64,000 nucleotides of DNA from Hygrocybe punicea (Eukaryota > Basidiomycota > Agaricomycetes > Agaricales > Hygrophoraceae): positions 2,356,001-2,420,000 of the forward strand of contig OY744462.1 in the NCBI GenBank assembly GCA_963556145.1, given 5' to 3'. Shown piece after piece: positions 32,667 to 45,415 of the stretch (position 1 is the stretch's first letter; every line of letters starts with the position of its first letter). The notes beneath the pieces were generated by a model. It was not told where the DNA came from and ran no database searches. It was given only the letters and a program-made list of their open reading frames with translations. The translations under genes were made by a program, and so were the position numbers.

Positions 32667-35496
32667 ATGACTACAGGTCCAACTGGCCTCGGCCTCGAGA
32701 TCGTTTCCGTTATCAACAAGCTTCAGGACGTCTTCGCTGCTGTAGGCTCATCGGCTTCGCAGATTGACCTTCCACAGATATGTGTACTCGGCAGCCAGAG
32801 TAGTGGGAAAAGCAGCGTGCTAGAGGTCAGTCCTCGCATCATGCGCTCATTAGAGAACCCATCATTCATTCGCTCACCGTTCAGAACATCGTTGGCCGGG
32901 ATTTCTTGCCTCGTGGAACTGGTATCGTGACACGGCGCCCACTTGTAAGCGCTTGATCTTCGTACAACGGCGCACTCCAATAACGTATATATTTCAGGTT
33001 CTGCAACTCATCAATCGACCTGCAACCCCCTCTCTACCAAATGGCGCACGTACGTTGTCTCATTCGTCATACGTTCATCCCTAATTACCACCTCACAGCA
33101 CTGCTGAACGGAACCGAGAAAAATACCGACAAAGCTGCCAATATAGATGAATGGGGAGAGTTCCTGCACCTTCCTGGAGAGAAATTTTACGACTTCAACA
33201 AAATTAGAGACGAAATCGTCCGCGACACTGAAGCGAAAACTGGCCGCAATGCAGGAATATCTCCACAACCTATCAATCTGCGCGTATTCTCTCCAAACGT
33301 CCTTACCCTCACTCTCGTAGATCTACCAGGGCTGACAAAGGTCCCCGTCGGCGACCAACCCCGCGATATCGAGAAACAGATTCGCGACATGCTCATGAAG
33401 TATATTTCGAAACCTGCTTGTATCATCCTTGCCGTTACCGGTGCAAACACGGATCTCGCAAACTCCGATGGGCTGAAGATGGCCAGGGAGGTGGATCCAG
33501 AGGGCACAAGGACCATTGGTGTCCTCACCAAGGTCGACCTGATGTGAGTTCATGGTGAACGTGGCCTCTTACTCCTTCCCTCACGCTCGTCGCTTCCACA
33601 GGGATGTAGGGACAGATGTCGTGGACATCCTCGCTGGCCGCATCATTCCCCTCCGTCTAGGTTACGTGCCGGTCGTGAATCGCGGCCAACGTGATATCGA
33701 GGCATCCAAGCCAATCAGTTTGGCCCTGGAATACGAACGCCAGTTCTTCGAAAACCATCCTTCGTACAAAGGAAAGGCACAGTATTGCGGCACCCCATTT
33801 TTAGCCCGAAAACTTAACATGGTCTGGGACTCGTCCCATCTTCATACTTGCCGGTCCTTTTCTGATCCGTTTGTCACTTGATTAGATTCTGATGCACCAC
33901 ATCCGGGCGACGCTCCCAGATATCAAAGCTCGCATCACGCAGCAACTCCAGAAATTCAACGCCGAGCTGATAACTCTTGGTGGACCTCTTGGCGATGGCA
34001 ACTCGGGCAATGTGGTATTATCCGTTATTACCGAGTTCACGTCCGAATTCCGCACTGTTATTGATGGAAACACGAATGATCTCTCGTTGAACGAACTATC
34101 AGGAGGAGCTAGGATCAGCTTCGTTTTCCATGAGCTTTACAATAATGGCGTCAAGTCGATCGATCCTTTCGACCAGGTAAAGGATGGTGATATCCGAACA
34201 CTTCTGTACAACTCCTCTGTATGTGTAAACTTCGTTGTGTTTGCTTGTTGCGGTGCAACTCATTCATTATTCAGGGTTCGACACCATCTCTCTTCGTCGG
34301 CTCTGCCGCCTTCGAAGTCATTGTGAAGCAGCAGATAAAGCGACTAGACGAACCGAGTATAAAGTGTTGTCAGCTGGTTTACGACGAATTAATCCGGATT
34401 CTCGGCCAGCTCCTCGTTAAAGTTGTGAGTGCGTGCAATGGTCAGACTTGTTACATGATATTCAAATCATCTCGCCTACAGCAAGCTTTCCGGCGATATC
34501 CTGCTCTTCGAGAACGTTTCAATTCGGTCGTTGTCAACTTCTTCAAGAAGGCCATGAATCCAACCACGAAACTGGTGTCTGACATGGTCGCGTAAGTACA
34601 TCCCACGACCCATCGCTGACCGCGTTGCGTTGACGTGCAACTTTCCAGAATGCAAGCCTGTTATGTGAATACCACGCACCCAGACTTCCTCAACGGTCAC
34701 AAAGTGAGTCGTTCTCGGCATCCTATCGAATGATTCGAGAGGCTGATTGATTCGTGACCCAGGCTATGGCGATCATCAGTGACCGAATAAACGCAAACAA
34801 ACCGGCGGCTCCTGCTGCAGATCCCAAGTCGACCAAGCTTGCTCCGGGGCAGATTAACAACAACAAGGACCTCGACGTGGACCCCAAGAAGGATGAGCCG
34901 AGCTTCTTCGGGTCTTTCTTTTCGTCGAGCAAAACCGCGCAAAAGAAGAAGGGCGGTCCTGTCATGGAGGCAGTGAGTTCATACAGCTGACACTCGGTTC
35001 TGTTCTGTTCTGGTTGTTAATTTTTTTTGCGGGGGATTTTTTTTTTGCTAGCCTCCAGCCATCATCAAACCTCAAGCCGCGCTTAGCGAGCGGGAGACGA
35101 TGGAGACAGAGGTCATCAGTACGTCTATCAGACGTGGGTTCATACAACTCAACTTGAACATTCTTTTTTTGTTTGTTTGAAGAGCTGCTCATTCACTCCT
35201 ATTTCAACATCGTGAAACGAGAGATGATCGACATGGTTCCAAAGGCCATTACGCTGACGCTCGTGAACCATTCTAAGGAGAACCTACAACGCGAATTGCT
35301 GCAGGAGCTGTACAAGCCCGAGGTGCTTGATGACCTTTTGAAGGAGTCGGAGTACGTCGTTAGCCGGAGAAAGGAGGTGATTTCGATGGTACAAGCACTG
35401 AACAAGGCTGAGGAGTGAGTCTCCTTGTTTTTCTTAATTGGCCAGCGTTAGTTAACATGAATGATTTTTCTTTACAGGATCGTTGCAGGTGTTTGA
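32667..35496 (+). CDS. VPS1: dynamin-like GTPase Vps1
   Basis: Vps1 is a dynamin-type GTPase acting in vacuolar sorting, endosomal recycling and peroxisome fission. The start at 32667 gives [21 protein letters not shown]1 is [13 protein letters not shown]2 region [18 protein letters not shown]3 DLPG in [12 protein letters not shown], and G4 TKVD in [10 protein letters not shown]. The stalk follows in at least seven exons ([29 protein letters not shown]). A variable, Lys/Ser-rich insert ([17 protein letters not shown]) occupies the position of the B insert, and the GTPase effector domain is [20 protein letters not shown] to [11 protein letters not shown], ending IVAGV with TGA at 35494. There is no PH or proline-rich domain. 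LQLINRP and LLNGTEK in the G domain favour Vps1 over Dnm1. Confidence 0.93.
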
Positions 35497-35796
35497 AAGG
35501 TGGTGGTTTATGCTTTTGGAGATGGATGGACTGCAGCATTTTCGATCTTGTTAAGCCTATGTGCATATGAGTACTATTAATACCCTCTACTGCATGCATA
35601 CTGTGTATTCGGATATTTCTAGAAATCCTATACATTAACTTGCACGAGTGAGTAGAAATTTTACCGGTAGCCTGACAATGTTACTTGCAGCCCTACGGTA
35701 GAAATAGAACAACTCGCTGAACACTCAACTTACGCGGTATCGCATTTTGTTCAAGTTGAGGTGAATTAGTGTTGAAATTGGTAGTCACAAATACTA
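35497..35796. other. gap between VPS1 and transposase
   Basis: Holds the VPS1 3' UTR and perhaps the left end of the transposon. I searched by eye for terminal inverted repeats matching the right flank (36977-37200) and found none convincing. Confidence 0.4.
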
Positions 35797-36976
35797 ATGG
35801 GGAGCAAGATCCCTGCGGCTGTTCACTGGATTGTCATCCGATTGTCCGCAATCCTCAAACCTGAGGAAATCTCTATCTACACGGGGGTGTCCGTGCGCTC
35901 TGTAGAACGAATACTCCTGTTCTTCAAACTTCATGGAACCATTGATCACAAGGACGAGGAACGGAAGAGGAGGCGCCAGTACCTGCGCGATATGGACATT
36001 GAGGTGAATTTTGTTTTCTTAGCCCCGATTTCCTCCTGATATTATTGCCTTCAGCGTATCCTGAGCGCCATCAGGGACAGGCCAGACTTATATCTCGATG
36101 AGCTTCAAGAAATGTTCACTCTATCCTATGGTCAGCCCATTTCACGTGTGACAGCGTGGAGGGTGCTTCATCGAGCGGGATTCACCCTCAAAAAGGGGTG
36201 TTCCGCCTTTTCATTCAATGAAATGCTTCAAACCTCGATATCTAGATCACGAAAGTTGCGGCTGAACGTTGTGCAGAAAAGCGCCTTGAATATCTTGATC
36301 GAATTAGCCGATACCATGCAAACCAACTCGTTTTTGTGGATGAAAGCGCTATGAATCGCACGACGACATACGGAGGTCAGGCATGGTCCATCCAAGGGAG
36401 TAAAGCGCAACGCAAAGCATTCATTATTCGTGGAAAACGGTATGTGTCTATCACTCACGTCTCTCGCTATTTCAGCGTCCTCAAATAGTTTTAGTTTCTC
36501 TGTTCTCCCTGCCATATCCTTAGATAGCGGCATTCTCCATTGCGATATTGTTGAGGGCTCGTTCTGTACAGAATCATTTACTGAGTTCCTCCGCGTTCTG
36601 ACCGACAACATGCAACCCTACCCGGCACCCAACTCTGTCATCGTCATGGACACCTGTCGCACACACAAACATCCCCAAATTCAGCAATTGATCGAGAGCA
36701 AGTACGTCGTTTGAGATTGGGTGAGGCTTTCTCAACGCTGACCACATGTTTAGAGGCTTGCGATGCGAATTCCTTCCACCCTATTCCCCAGATTTCAACC
36801 CCACCGAACGCGCATTTTCAGCCATGAAATATCACCTCCGACGGGACGGCGATTATGTCCGCATGGCAACGACGGAGATGACCAATGAACATATCCAGTA
36901 TTGTCTCCTTCATGCTCTTTACACGATTACGATCAATGACATCCATGGTTGGTACCATGACTGTAGTTATGTGTAG
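35797..36976 (+). mobile_element. Tc1/mariner (IS630-like) DDE transposase gene with introns
   Basis: The N-terminal part is a helix-turn-helix DNA-binding region (LKPEEISIYTGVSVRSVERI), and a second HTH follows (RILSAIRDRPDLYLDEL, GQPISRVTAWRVLHRAGF). The DDE domain is intact once introns are removed: HANQLVFVDESAMNRTTTYG (first Asp), SVIVMDTCRTHKHPQ (second Asp) and PPYSPDFNPTERAFSAMKYH (the acidic third position). Four introns fit: near 36005-36056, 36196-36247, about 36440-36490 and 36708-36752, each joining frames cleanly (for example AA|A to give KGLRCEFLPP). The frame has no stops across about 330 residues. No terminal repeats are evident, so it may be immobile or domesticated. No link to the adjacent genes is implied. 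Confidence 0.85.
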
Positions 36977-37222
36977 CCTCAGTGTAGGCTACATCCATAC
37001 TCTCTTTATATCTTTGCAATCTCACTCCTCCCACTTTTTCAATTCATATTTATTTTCTTGAGCCCCTCAATACCCTGAATATAATGTATTCTCTGTGAGT
37101 CTCCTCTGAATGAGCTAAGTGACAGCTTTAATTAGAGTAGTACTAGGGAAGTAAAGTATAAGAATACAACCTCACAGCAAACGGCAGAACAAATGGTCCC
37201 CTCCAAGTCGAATAACACCAAG

Positions 37223-38698
37223 TTACATGCCTTCGAAATCAAACTGCTCTCTGCCGTCTTCCGCAATGGCCACATTCCTGAGCAACGGATCCAGTGAGGC
37301 AAGCTCGTCCTTGATTCCGTTTCGGGCGCATGAATCTAGATCCTTCAGAAGTGTCGTCGTGATTTTCTACCCGACCAAAAAATGTTAGACGGTGTACAAG
37401 CTTGGAATCTGACTGAGACTTACTTTGAGTTTTCCATCAACCTTGAGTACCATCTCGGCCAACGCAGGCGTCCAACTTAGTGGGGGAGAGCCTACGGCGG
37501 CTGGTGCGACATTGCCGCCCCCACTCGCATTCGCGATTCCCCACAAACTTCCTTCTCCGTCATTCCCCTGTGCCGGGCCGTCTGTGCCGGAAAATAGATA
37601 TGACACGCCCGGGTGGGGTGAAAGGAGGCCGAGTGGACCCATCATGTGCTGAGAAGAGTGTGGGAATGGGGAGGGTCCGAGGATTTTAGAGATTTTGTTG
37701 TAGACTTCTGACATGACGTCAAGGAGAGAGAGGAGAGTTTCGTGGTAGTCGAGGAGAAATGGCTAGCGAGGCCGCAAAAGGTGATATAATTGTGAGATGA
37801 TAGCTGAAGGGCTGCAAGACTTACCATGTGCGGGTTCATAAGGTAGGATGTTTCGGAACCATCGGTGTGGAGCGAAGCATATTCTGTGAAACCACCGGCT
37901 GCTTGACGTTTAGCAGCCTTCGGTCTAAAGAGCCGCTTCGCATATGATTTTCAATGGGCTTGTAGTTGAGCAATGAGAGAGAGAGAGAAGAGCGTACAAT
38001 TTTTGGTTTATCGCCATCCTCTTTCGACTGCTCGTATTCCGACAACGTATTGTTAAGCCCACGTAGAAGGTCCTGCGGTTGGCTGATATCGAGCAAGTTG
38101 GAGAGTGACATTCCGAGGATGGCGAATCGGTACGTCCTAAGTTGCAACCATGGCTGGTTATCACACTACCACCTGTTCCGATAAATCGACCATGAAGATT
38201 TACCGTTTCTTCATGTCAATATTATTAAATACGCGGTCGAGCTCTGCTCGCGAAAGCATGATTGTATGGAACCAATGGCTCCGCCTGCTCCACCACTTAT
38301 CAGAAATGAATTATGTATTTGCTGTGAACTCGATACACGTACCCTTCATGGATATTTCGTATGTATGTCAGCGTGATGATTCTCTTTTGCACGAGATCTC
38401 GCAGGTACTCGACAGACATCCCCTGCGGCAAAGCAGGATTCGCACTACCGATTGTCGACGGTCCCACTATGTCTGAATGCATAGACTGTGCGTCCCATTC
38501 TCTCCCCTGTGTGCTGGCTGTGGGAGTAGAAACACTTGCGAACGAAAGGGCCGGGGAAGATGTACCAGTGGATATAGGTGCCAATGGCGGCGCGTTGCTT
38601 GAGCTGCCCTTGAAGGAGGAGAGCAAGTTTTGCGCTGAAGATTTCCGGCGCATGGTGGGTCGCTGCACGTCTGCGTGGGAGCCTATATAGCTCGCCAT
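37223..38698 (-). CDS. conserved basidiomycete protein of unknown function
   Basis: The start at 38698 gives MASYIGSHADVQRPTMRRKS followed by a Ser-rich region. Exons then give GMSVEYLRDLVQKRI, TYIRNIHEG, HTIMLSRAELDRVFNN, TYRFAILGMSLSNLLDIS, then a linker, DVMSEVYNKISKILGPSPF and the closing ARNGIKDELASLDPLLRNVA, FDFEGM (stop 37223). The helical central part with TYRFAILGMSLSNLLDI is one I recall as conserved in Agaricomycete hypotheticals. A role is unknown; the alternation of helices and linker suggests an adaptor. It is head to head with NTF2 (134 bp between ATGs), so the two probably share a promoter. Confidence 0.7.
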
Positions 38699-38832
38699 TG
38701 TCCCAACAACCAGTGGAAAACCAAAAATACCCAAGATCTGCTTTTGGAAACCCAAGGCTCACGTGCAGAAATTGAGCAGACTCGGAGTCAGTTAGCAGTC
38801 CACAACAACCCAACAGTCTTGAACAAAGCGCC

Positions 38833-39444
38833 ATGGCCGACATTACCGTCATCGCGAAACAATTCGTCGACTTTTATTACCAGACATTTGACACGAATCG
38901 TGCAAACCTTCATTCTCTCTATGTTCGTCGCGATCTTGCAGATCTTTGAAATCATGCTGATCAGGCTCTATCCGCACAGCGCGACAGCTCAATGTTGTCA
39001 TGGGAAGGGTTGAACATTCAGGGGGTTGCCCCCATAACGGAGAAGTTGACGGCGAGCACCTTCTTCGTGTTTCTGAAAGACACCGATTTGACGTGTCGTT
39101 AGAACTTGCCATTCGAGAGAGTGGTACACCGGGTCACCACCATGGACGCCCAGCCGTCTAGTCCTACCATGGCTAGTCTTATTGTTAGCGTCACTGGCTT
39201 GTTGGTGGTACGTTCCAGCCATGCGATGTTACTACGTTTCCAAATTGTTATCGCAGGTCGACGATGGCACAAATCCTTTGCAATTCAGTCAAATTTTCCA
39301 TCTTATACCCGATGGTCAGGGTTACTACGTGTGAGCGCATTTCTTCTAACCGCATTTGCGGGCAAATTTAGCTTGTTCCCTTGCTTTCTAACATTTGACG
39401 TTTTCGCCAGGCTGAATGACATTTTCCGACTCAACTATGGATAA
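38833..39444 (+). CDS. NTF2: nuclear transport factor 2
   Basis: NTF2 carries RanGDP into the nucleus through FG nucleoporins. The start at 38833 gives MADITVIAKQFVDFYYQTFD. Conserved blocks: SMLSWEGLNIQGVAPITEKL, NLPFERVVHRVTTMDAQPSS, VTGLLVVDDGTNPLQFSQIF, LIPDGQGYY and LNDIFRLNYG, ending in TAA at 39442. Length is about 124 residues, normal for the family. Five exons are needed. The intron after EKLT (39052-39102) appears to use a GC donor (ACG|GCGAGC) with TTAG acceptor; canonical GT use would insert extra residues and leave a 36-bp intron. Divergent from the gene ending at 37223. Confidence 0.93.
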
Positions 39445-40471
39445 ACTTAGTCGTTCACCTAGTTGTCAAGGGACGGAATACGTTTCAGACATAACGATAA
39501 CAGTCTCACTTGTTGAATTGCTTGATGATCAAATTTCTTGATAAACAATAACATGTACGAGTGGGCACGTAAAGTCTCGCAACGCCGAAGTATATTAGGT
39601 ACTAAGGCCGAAGGCATGAACCAGCTCCTGTTCTCGTGAACAGGGAACCAGGCGGATGTCCATCTATCGAATGCGTACATAAACTTGTGCCTGTCCATCT
39701 TGACCAGGGACCTGAAAGTCCTCTGTATCCCACGATGAAGCCATAGGTTAGTGAGGCGGGCGGGCGGGCGGGGCCATCAGGAAATTGAACACCAAATGAG
39801 AAAGTCTTATAAGACCTGATCTGATACATCATAAGTAACATCCAGTATCACTATGATAACAGCCAGGTCAACTCAGATAATTTATGGTTACCTAGATGAA
39901 AATACATCACATCAAGCATATTGATGTCAATGTAGCATTAGTTGCCAACAATGTCTTGACCACTAATTCTGGTATTCATTTGTAACCAATGATATTAGAA
40001 TATCTGTTATGAGTAATAGGAGGTGAAAAAATTCTTCCTTTTAACCATTGTCTTTCTCATTTGCTTATCTTATAATGGTCTCATTTTAAATCTTCTTGGA
40101 ATTTATCTGATCTTATCTCAAGGTCTTAGAATTAATTTTATCTAATCTTATCTCAAGGTCTAGTCTTATCTCAAGGTCTTAGAATTTTATCTTATCTCAC
40201 TTATTGTCCAATTTGAATGCTTAATATAAGTGTAAGGATGAAAAATTGAGACATGAACAAGATTTGTATTTTGTTCAACCCACAGGTATGCAGCCAAATA
40301 GTGCCAACATATGTGTACATATTTATACAGACTCCAGGTACAAGAAAGCTAGTTACTTGCCAATGGAATGCCAAATCTTAACAGTGTGACCATGTATAGA
40401 TTTTAATATATAACCACATACAAAATGATTCCAGTCTTGCAATACCTCTGACAAGAATTCACCATCTTAAC
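39445..40471. other. AT-rich stretch with short repeats
   Basis: Low-GC DNA without a supported gene. At 40105-40200 there is a loose repeat of TCTTATCTCAAGGTCTTAGA (three partial copies). A GGGCGGGCGGGCGGG run lies near 39755. The AT-rich character contrasts with flanking genes and suggests old repeat material. Confidence 0.5.
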
Positions 40472-40678
40472 ATCAGAATTACATGACATGATCTTGGAAT
40501 ATCAATGTGATAGCTACAGGAATAGTGTGACAATATTGTTATCAGAATTACATGACATGATCTTAAAATATCAATGTGATAGCTACAGGAATAGTGTGAC
40601 AACAGTGTTATCAGAATTACATGACATGATCTTAAAATATCAATGTGATAGCTAGAGGAATACTGTGACAATATTGTT
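40472..40678. repeat. 69-bp minisatellite, three copies
   Basis: Three head-to-tail copies starting at 40472, 40541 and 40610, each beginning ATCAGAATTACATGACATG and ending near TGTGACAATATTGTT, with a few base differences between copies. A fourth, truncated start (ATCAGAG) is at 40679. The unit is a multiple of three, so one minus-strand frame stays open through it. It lies about 200 bp upstream of the NACHT-WD40 gene at 40878. Confidence 0.9.
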
Positions 40679-40877
40679 ATCAGAGTTCTAAATTATGATA
40701 AGTATATATATCACTAGATCACATGATATCAGTCAGCTATCTGTTGATAAGATCTGTCTGGAAATCCCTGTGTCTCCACGTTTTCCTGATGCGCCCGTGT
40801 CCGACACATATATGGCTCGTTCTCAAGCCTGAGATTCGGCCCTGGGCGCCAAATCACTATATCGGATCAACCTCGCT

Positions 40878-43800
40878 ATGTCTGCAACGTCGATTACGGG
40901 TGATTCTATTGTTTCTCTCGATATCCAAGGTCAGCGCCTTCGAATACCCTACATTATATGTCGGGATGTCACCAACGATATAGAGATCGAGGCTTCACTC
41001 ACAGTACCAGGTCGTACCCTGACGTACTATTTGCGACTTTTCCAAGATGGTATCGACGTCAAACTTGACCCAAAACCGGGTTCAAGCCTTCATTGGCTTG
41101 TCCCCTCTGGTGCACCGAAGTTAGATCTCAGTCTCTCCTCTTCCCCGCTGGATTCTGACCTCGAAGTGACACTATCTAGGCACCCGCGCCGTAGGTCTCC
41201 AGTCCTTCTTGAAATTTACGTCAAGCGTCATTGGCCGTTAGCGGATAAGAAACTGTCTCGCCGTGTATCTATTAGCTATGATGATGTGTTGAATTTACGC
41301 TCGGACCCAGCTCAGACATCATTAAGTTGATTCGACTTTTTAAATGCGTTGATATTCTATATCATTGAACTCGTCCATCTAGCCATGCAGCTTGGTACAC
41401 CCGAGTGTGTCTTATCGATCAAGGTTGCAGTCTCCAGTGCTTCGGAGGTGAGTATTTGGATATCATGAAGCTTATCACTCACTCAGCGATTATCGTAGAT
41501 TCTCCCTGATGCGACGGAGATCCTCAATCGTGTCCGTGAACAGAGACCAGATGGACAGGCCGTATTAGATGTACTGGGAAAATACCGCCCTATCGTGGAG
41601 AACTTGGTGACGATTGCTGGATTCGTCGTTGAGGTCGGTCTTTCCTTCCTTTGTTCTGATAGCCAGGGCTAAAGCATTTGTTTTGCAGGCAGATTCAAGG
41701 GCTAAGGCCGTCTTCACACCACTTGAGTGGGCTTATGGCGTAAGTTACACAAAAAAGTCCGCCAGTACACCGTCGTATCTCATTCTCCCCAGAAACTTCG
41801 CGAAGAGGAAAATCGTAACGCATTAACATGGAAATTATTTGATAAGATGGATCGCGTACTGCCTCACATTGGCAATGTCATCGCAGGGTTGACTGAGAAG
41901 CCTGCAGAGCCCAAAGATCTGCGATCCGCCGCTATCGAACTTCTGGAGTTAATAAAGGGAGCATCTGATTTTATTGCCAAATACCAAAATGATGGTTTGC
42001 CTGGTGTGTCCGTTTGACCTTGTCATATCTCGATTCTTCATTCAGCGTCCAAATAGTGCGCGCTCTGTCCTCAATTTTCTGTTCGAGTGCGGACGAGGAG
42101 GTCAATGCCCTTGTGAACCTGTTTGATCTATCGATAGCCGATTTCGATTGTGCTTTGAAAGTGGAAACTCTGTTAACATTGTGGCGAGCAGGTAAGGACT
42201 AAAATGCCCCTCACTTCCGTTAAAAATCCATCATCGCCAATCCAGATAAAACCAATTCTCTCAATCGACTTGAAGCTAAAACATATGCAGCTAGCCCTGC
42301 AGATCCAAACTGTGTTTGTATGTACAATACCCGCAAGGAGATTCTTGCGGAGATCAGTCAATGGGCTGCAGACCCGACTAGCTCGCCCAATCTGCTTTGG
42401 ATCTATGGCTTAGTAGGTTCTGGCAAAAGTTCGATCGTGTGGTCGAGCGCTAAAGAATTTCGTCGACAATCTCGCCTCGGAGCTAGCTTCTTTTTCGACC
42501 GGGATACCCCTGAACTAGTAGACGCCAAGTGCGTCCTCCCAACCTTGGCCTTTCTTCTAGCGAGACAAGAGGAATCATTCAAAACAGCATTGGTGGAAGC
42601 AATTGGTGATGAGACCAGCATCCTACGCATGCCAATCCAAGACCAATTTAATAGATTTATAAAGCCTCCACTACAGAAGCTTTCAAACCACACAGTAGCG
42701 ACTGGTCCCTTGATCATACTTGTCGACGGCCTTGATCAATGCGCGTCGGTGGAGGAATGCGGCCGGCTCCTCTATTGTCTTCGCCAAATATCTACCCTGA
42801 CGAAGTGGCTTAAAGTCATGGTAGCGAGTCGGCCATACGCCTACATCCAAGAAGCGCTTCCAGGATGTCGCCGTCTCGAGATCGACCACACTGATGACAA
42901 TACGTATCGAGACATGGCCATTGTAACCACAAAGCTCTTGGAGGAGATACCGGAGGAAAAGAGATGCTCAGGTTGGCCTGACACAGAGGCAACACAAAAA
43001 TTGGTGAAGAGTTCATACGGCTTGTTTGCATGGACCGCAATTGCTTGTTCTTTTATCTCAGGAGGAGAGGAACCCCAAGAACGCTTGGATGCTATCATTT
43101 CCAGTCGCAGCAGTTTGCACAGCAACATCCGGGAGATAGATCACACTCGCGACGACTTCAGCGAAGAACTGTATAGGAGGCTCTATGAAACTATCCTGGA
43201 AAAAAGTTTAGATCCGGGATCAGACAACGCAAAAAGGTATCGAAACATAATCGGGACAATTATCGCTTTGCAAACGCCTTTACCAGCGTCGGGTCTGCAC
43301 GCTTTCCTGGACAAATCAGATTCATCTCATCTTGAACAACGTTTGGAGCGTTTGCGTTCCGTTTTGTATCAAGACCGCCTTGATGGTGTCATTCGAGTAT
43401 GCCATCCGTCCTTCAGGGATTTCGTCGAGGATAAGCATTGCCCTGAACAATTCTCCATCGATTTCCAGGAGATGCACACTAAACTTGCCTACAAGTGCTT
43501 GGAAATTATGTTCAGTGAACTCCATTATGATATGTGCCAATTAGCATCATGGCACCGTTTCAATCACGAGGTCATTGATCTTGATGGTGTTTATGATGCA
43601 ATTGGTATTCCCCTCCGGTACAGTTGTGTTCACTGGGCTTCTCATCTCCGCGATTCAGAAGATCAGCGTGCCATGATGGAGCTTCTGCGCCGTTTCTTCT
43701 ACGGAGAGCCCTTACTTTACTGGATCGAAGCTCTCAGTCTTTTGGAGAAACTCTATACAGCGCCGACTGCGCTCAGCCTTGCCGAGAAGTACAACCAACA

Positions 43801-45415
43801 GTCTGGATTCCAGGTGTGTTGTGTCTTCATAAATTTCGTACAAAGATGACATGTACGGCAGGATTCTAGCGGAGATCTATCAATTGCTATCTATGATGCA
43901 TATCGCTTCATTCTTGCTTTTTCGACGCCCATCTCGGAAAGTACGCTGCATCTCTACGTGTCCGCCTTGCAATTTGCGCCGACAAACTCCAAAATTTGGA
44001 ATATCGAAAACCTCCCGTTCAACCCTTCCGTTCAGATCCACAAGAGGGATTGGTGGTCACCCCTTCTTCATTCTCAGAGACGGCACCATGGGCCTGTGTC
44101 CTCGGTCTGTTTTTCCCCCGATGGTCGGCACATCGCATCCAGTGGTGATCACTTTGTTCAAATTTGGGAAGCAAAAACCTTTACTCCAATCAAGACTTTT
44201 GAAGGACACACCGGCACGATATCCTGTATCACCTTTTCTCCAGATGCTCTCTTTGTTATTTCGGGTTCCCATGACAATACTACTCGAGTTTGGGATATTG
44301 AAAAAGGCTTAGTGAAAACTCTTGGAGGATCAGAAGATTGGGTTCTTTGCGTCTCTTGCTGGAGAGAAGGTCCTATGCGGAGGATTGCATCAGGATGTCG
44401 TGACGCAAAGATCTTGATCTGGACTTACGTGAATGAAGAGAAGGAACCTAAATTACAGACCGTCTCCAACGGAACCCATGCAGTCTGTTGTGTGTCATTC
44501 TCCGCAGATGGCACGCAACTGGCTTCGGGTTCAGAAGACGGGATCATACGAATTTGGAGTCTAGACGGACGGATCCCCAAAGCCAAGAATGCCCCTAAAA
44601 AACATGCCGATTCCGTTCTATCTGTCACATTCGTGTCAACAAACAGAATAGTAATCTCTCTCTCTCGCGATCGGCTCATTTTGATATGGGAGATCAGTGA
44701 TTCCGACTTGCTGAAATCCATCGGTGCCGGTAGCCTCCCTCTGTCGGTTACTGAATCTTCGAGCCATGAGTCTGGTGAGTTCCGCATTTTCTTGCAAAGT
44801 GATGAGTCAAATTCTCAAAGCCTGCCTTAAGATGAAGTCGCAGTGGCCAACCGTCATGATGACGGAACGCTACCAGGCGTGCCTCCTGAAAGATCCCGTG
44901 ATTTTCAATCGATGTCTAGTGGCCATAGACCCAGTGAAGTCCAAACATTGCCGCCCACTTTCACATCACTATTCAGCAATGAGACCATTGAACGCCTCCG
45001 GGAGCATGAACAATTCATATTTTGTGCCACCCTTTCAGCTTCAGGCTTCGTGATGTCGGCTTCGTTAGAGCATGGGATCCAATTGTGGCGCACTGACCAG
45101 AAGTCTCTTGTACATCGGTTCACTTCTGGGCGAATGGACCCAATAATATCCCTCGCCTTGTCTCTGGATGGGAATCGTATCGTTTCAGGTTCTGCAGACG
45201 GCACAATCCGTATCTGGGATGTGGAAGCTTCTCATAGGCATGTTGATCAGGTTGGTGCAGTGACCAACATCCCGCCCGAGAGAAGCACTCTTCTCTCTGA
45301 TGATTGGAATGTACCAAGGCTGCTTACCAGTGGCTGGATTGTTGACGATGAAGATAACTTGCTTCTATGGGTCCCTGACGAGTACAAGACATACATTTCA
45401 GAAATCTTGACTTAG
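40878..45415 (+). CDS. NACHT-WD40 STAND protein (NLR-like), first of convergent pair
   Basis: STAND NTPases of this type are thought to sense non-self or cell damage and assemble on activation. The start at 40878 leads to a beta-rich domain (about 150 residues: VSLDIQGQRLRIPYIICRD), then a helical segment (PDATEILNRVREQ, KLFDKMDRVLPHIGNVIAGL). The NACHT domain in the long exon (42320-43815) has Walker A GLVGSGKSSIV, Walker B PLIILVDGLDQCAS and a winged-helix-like part (ELYRRLYETILEKSLD, IRVCHPSFRDFVEDK). After introns near 43820-43900 come WD repeats. I count seven, from HGPVSSVCFSPDGRHIASSG to LSLDGNRIVSGSADGTIRIW. The C-terminal cap LLWVPDEYKTYISEIL ends in TAG at 45413. No frameshift or stop was found across the joins I could follow. 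Confidence 0.85.

Noticed and set aside
40459..40671. Minus-strand frame with a repeated peptide (YHIDILRSCHVILIT)
   Set aside because: By-product of the 69-bp minisatellite, whose unit is a multiple of three.
28250..40678. Tandem repeats considered as a CRISPR array
   Set aside because: Copies are adjacent without unique spacers, the units are long, and the DNA is eukaryotic.
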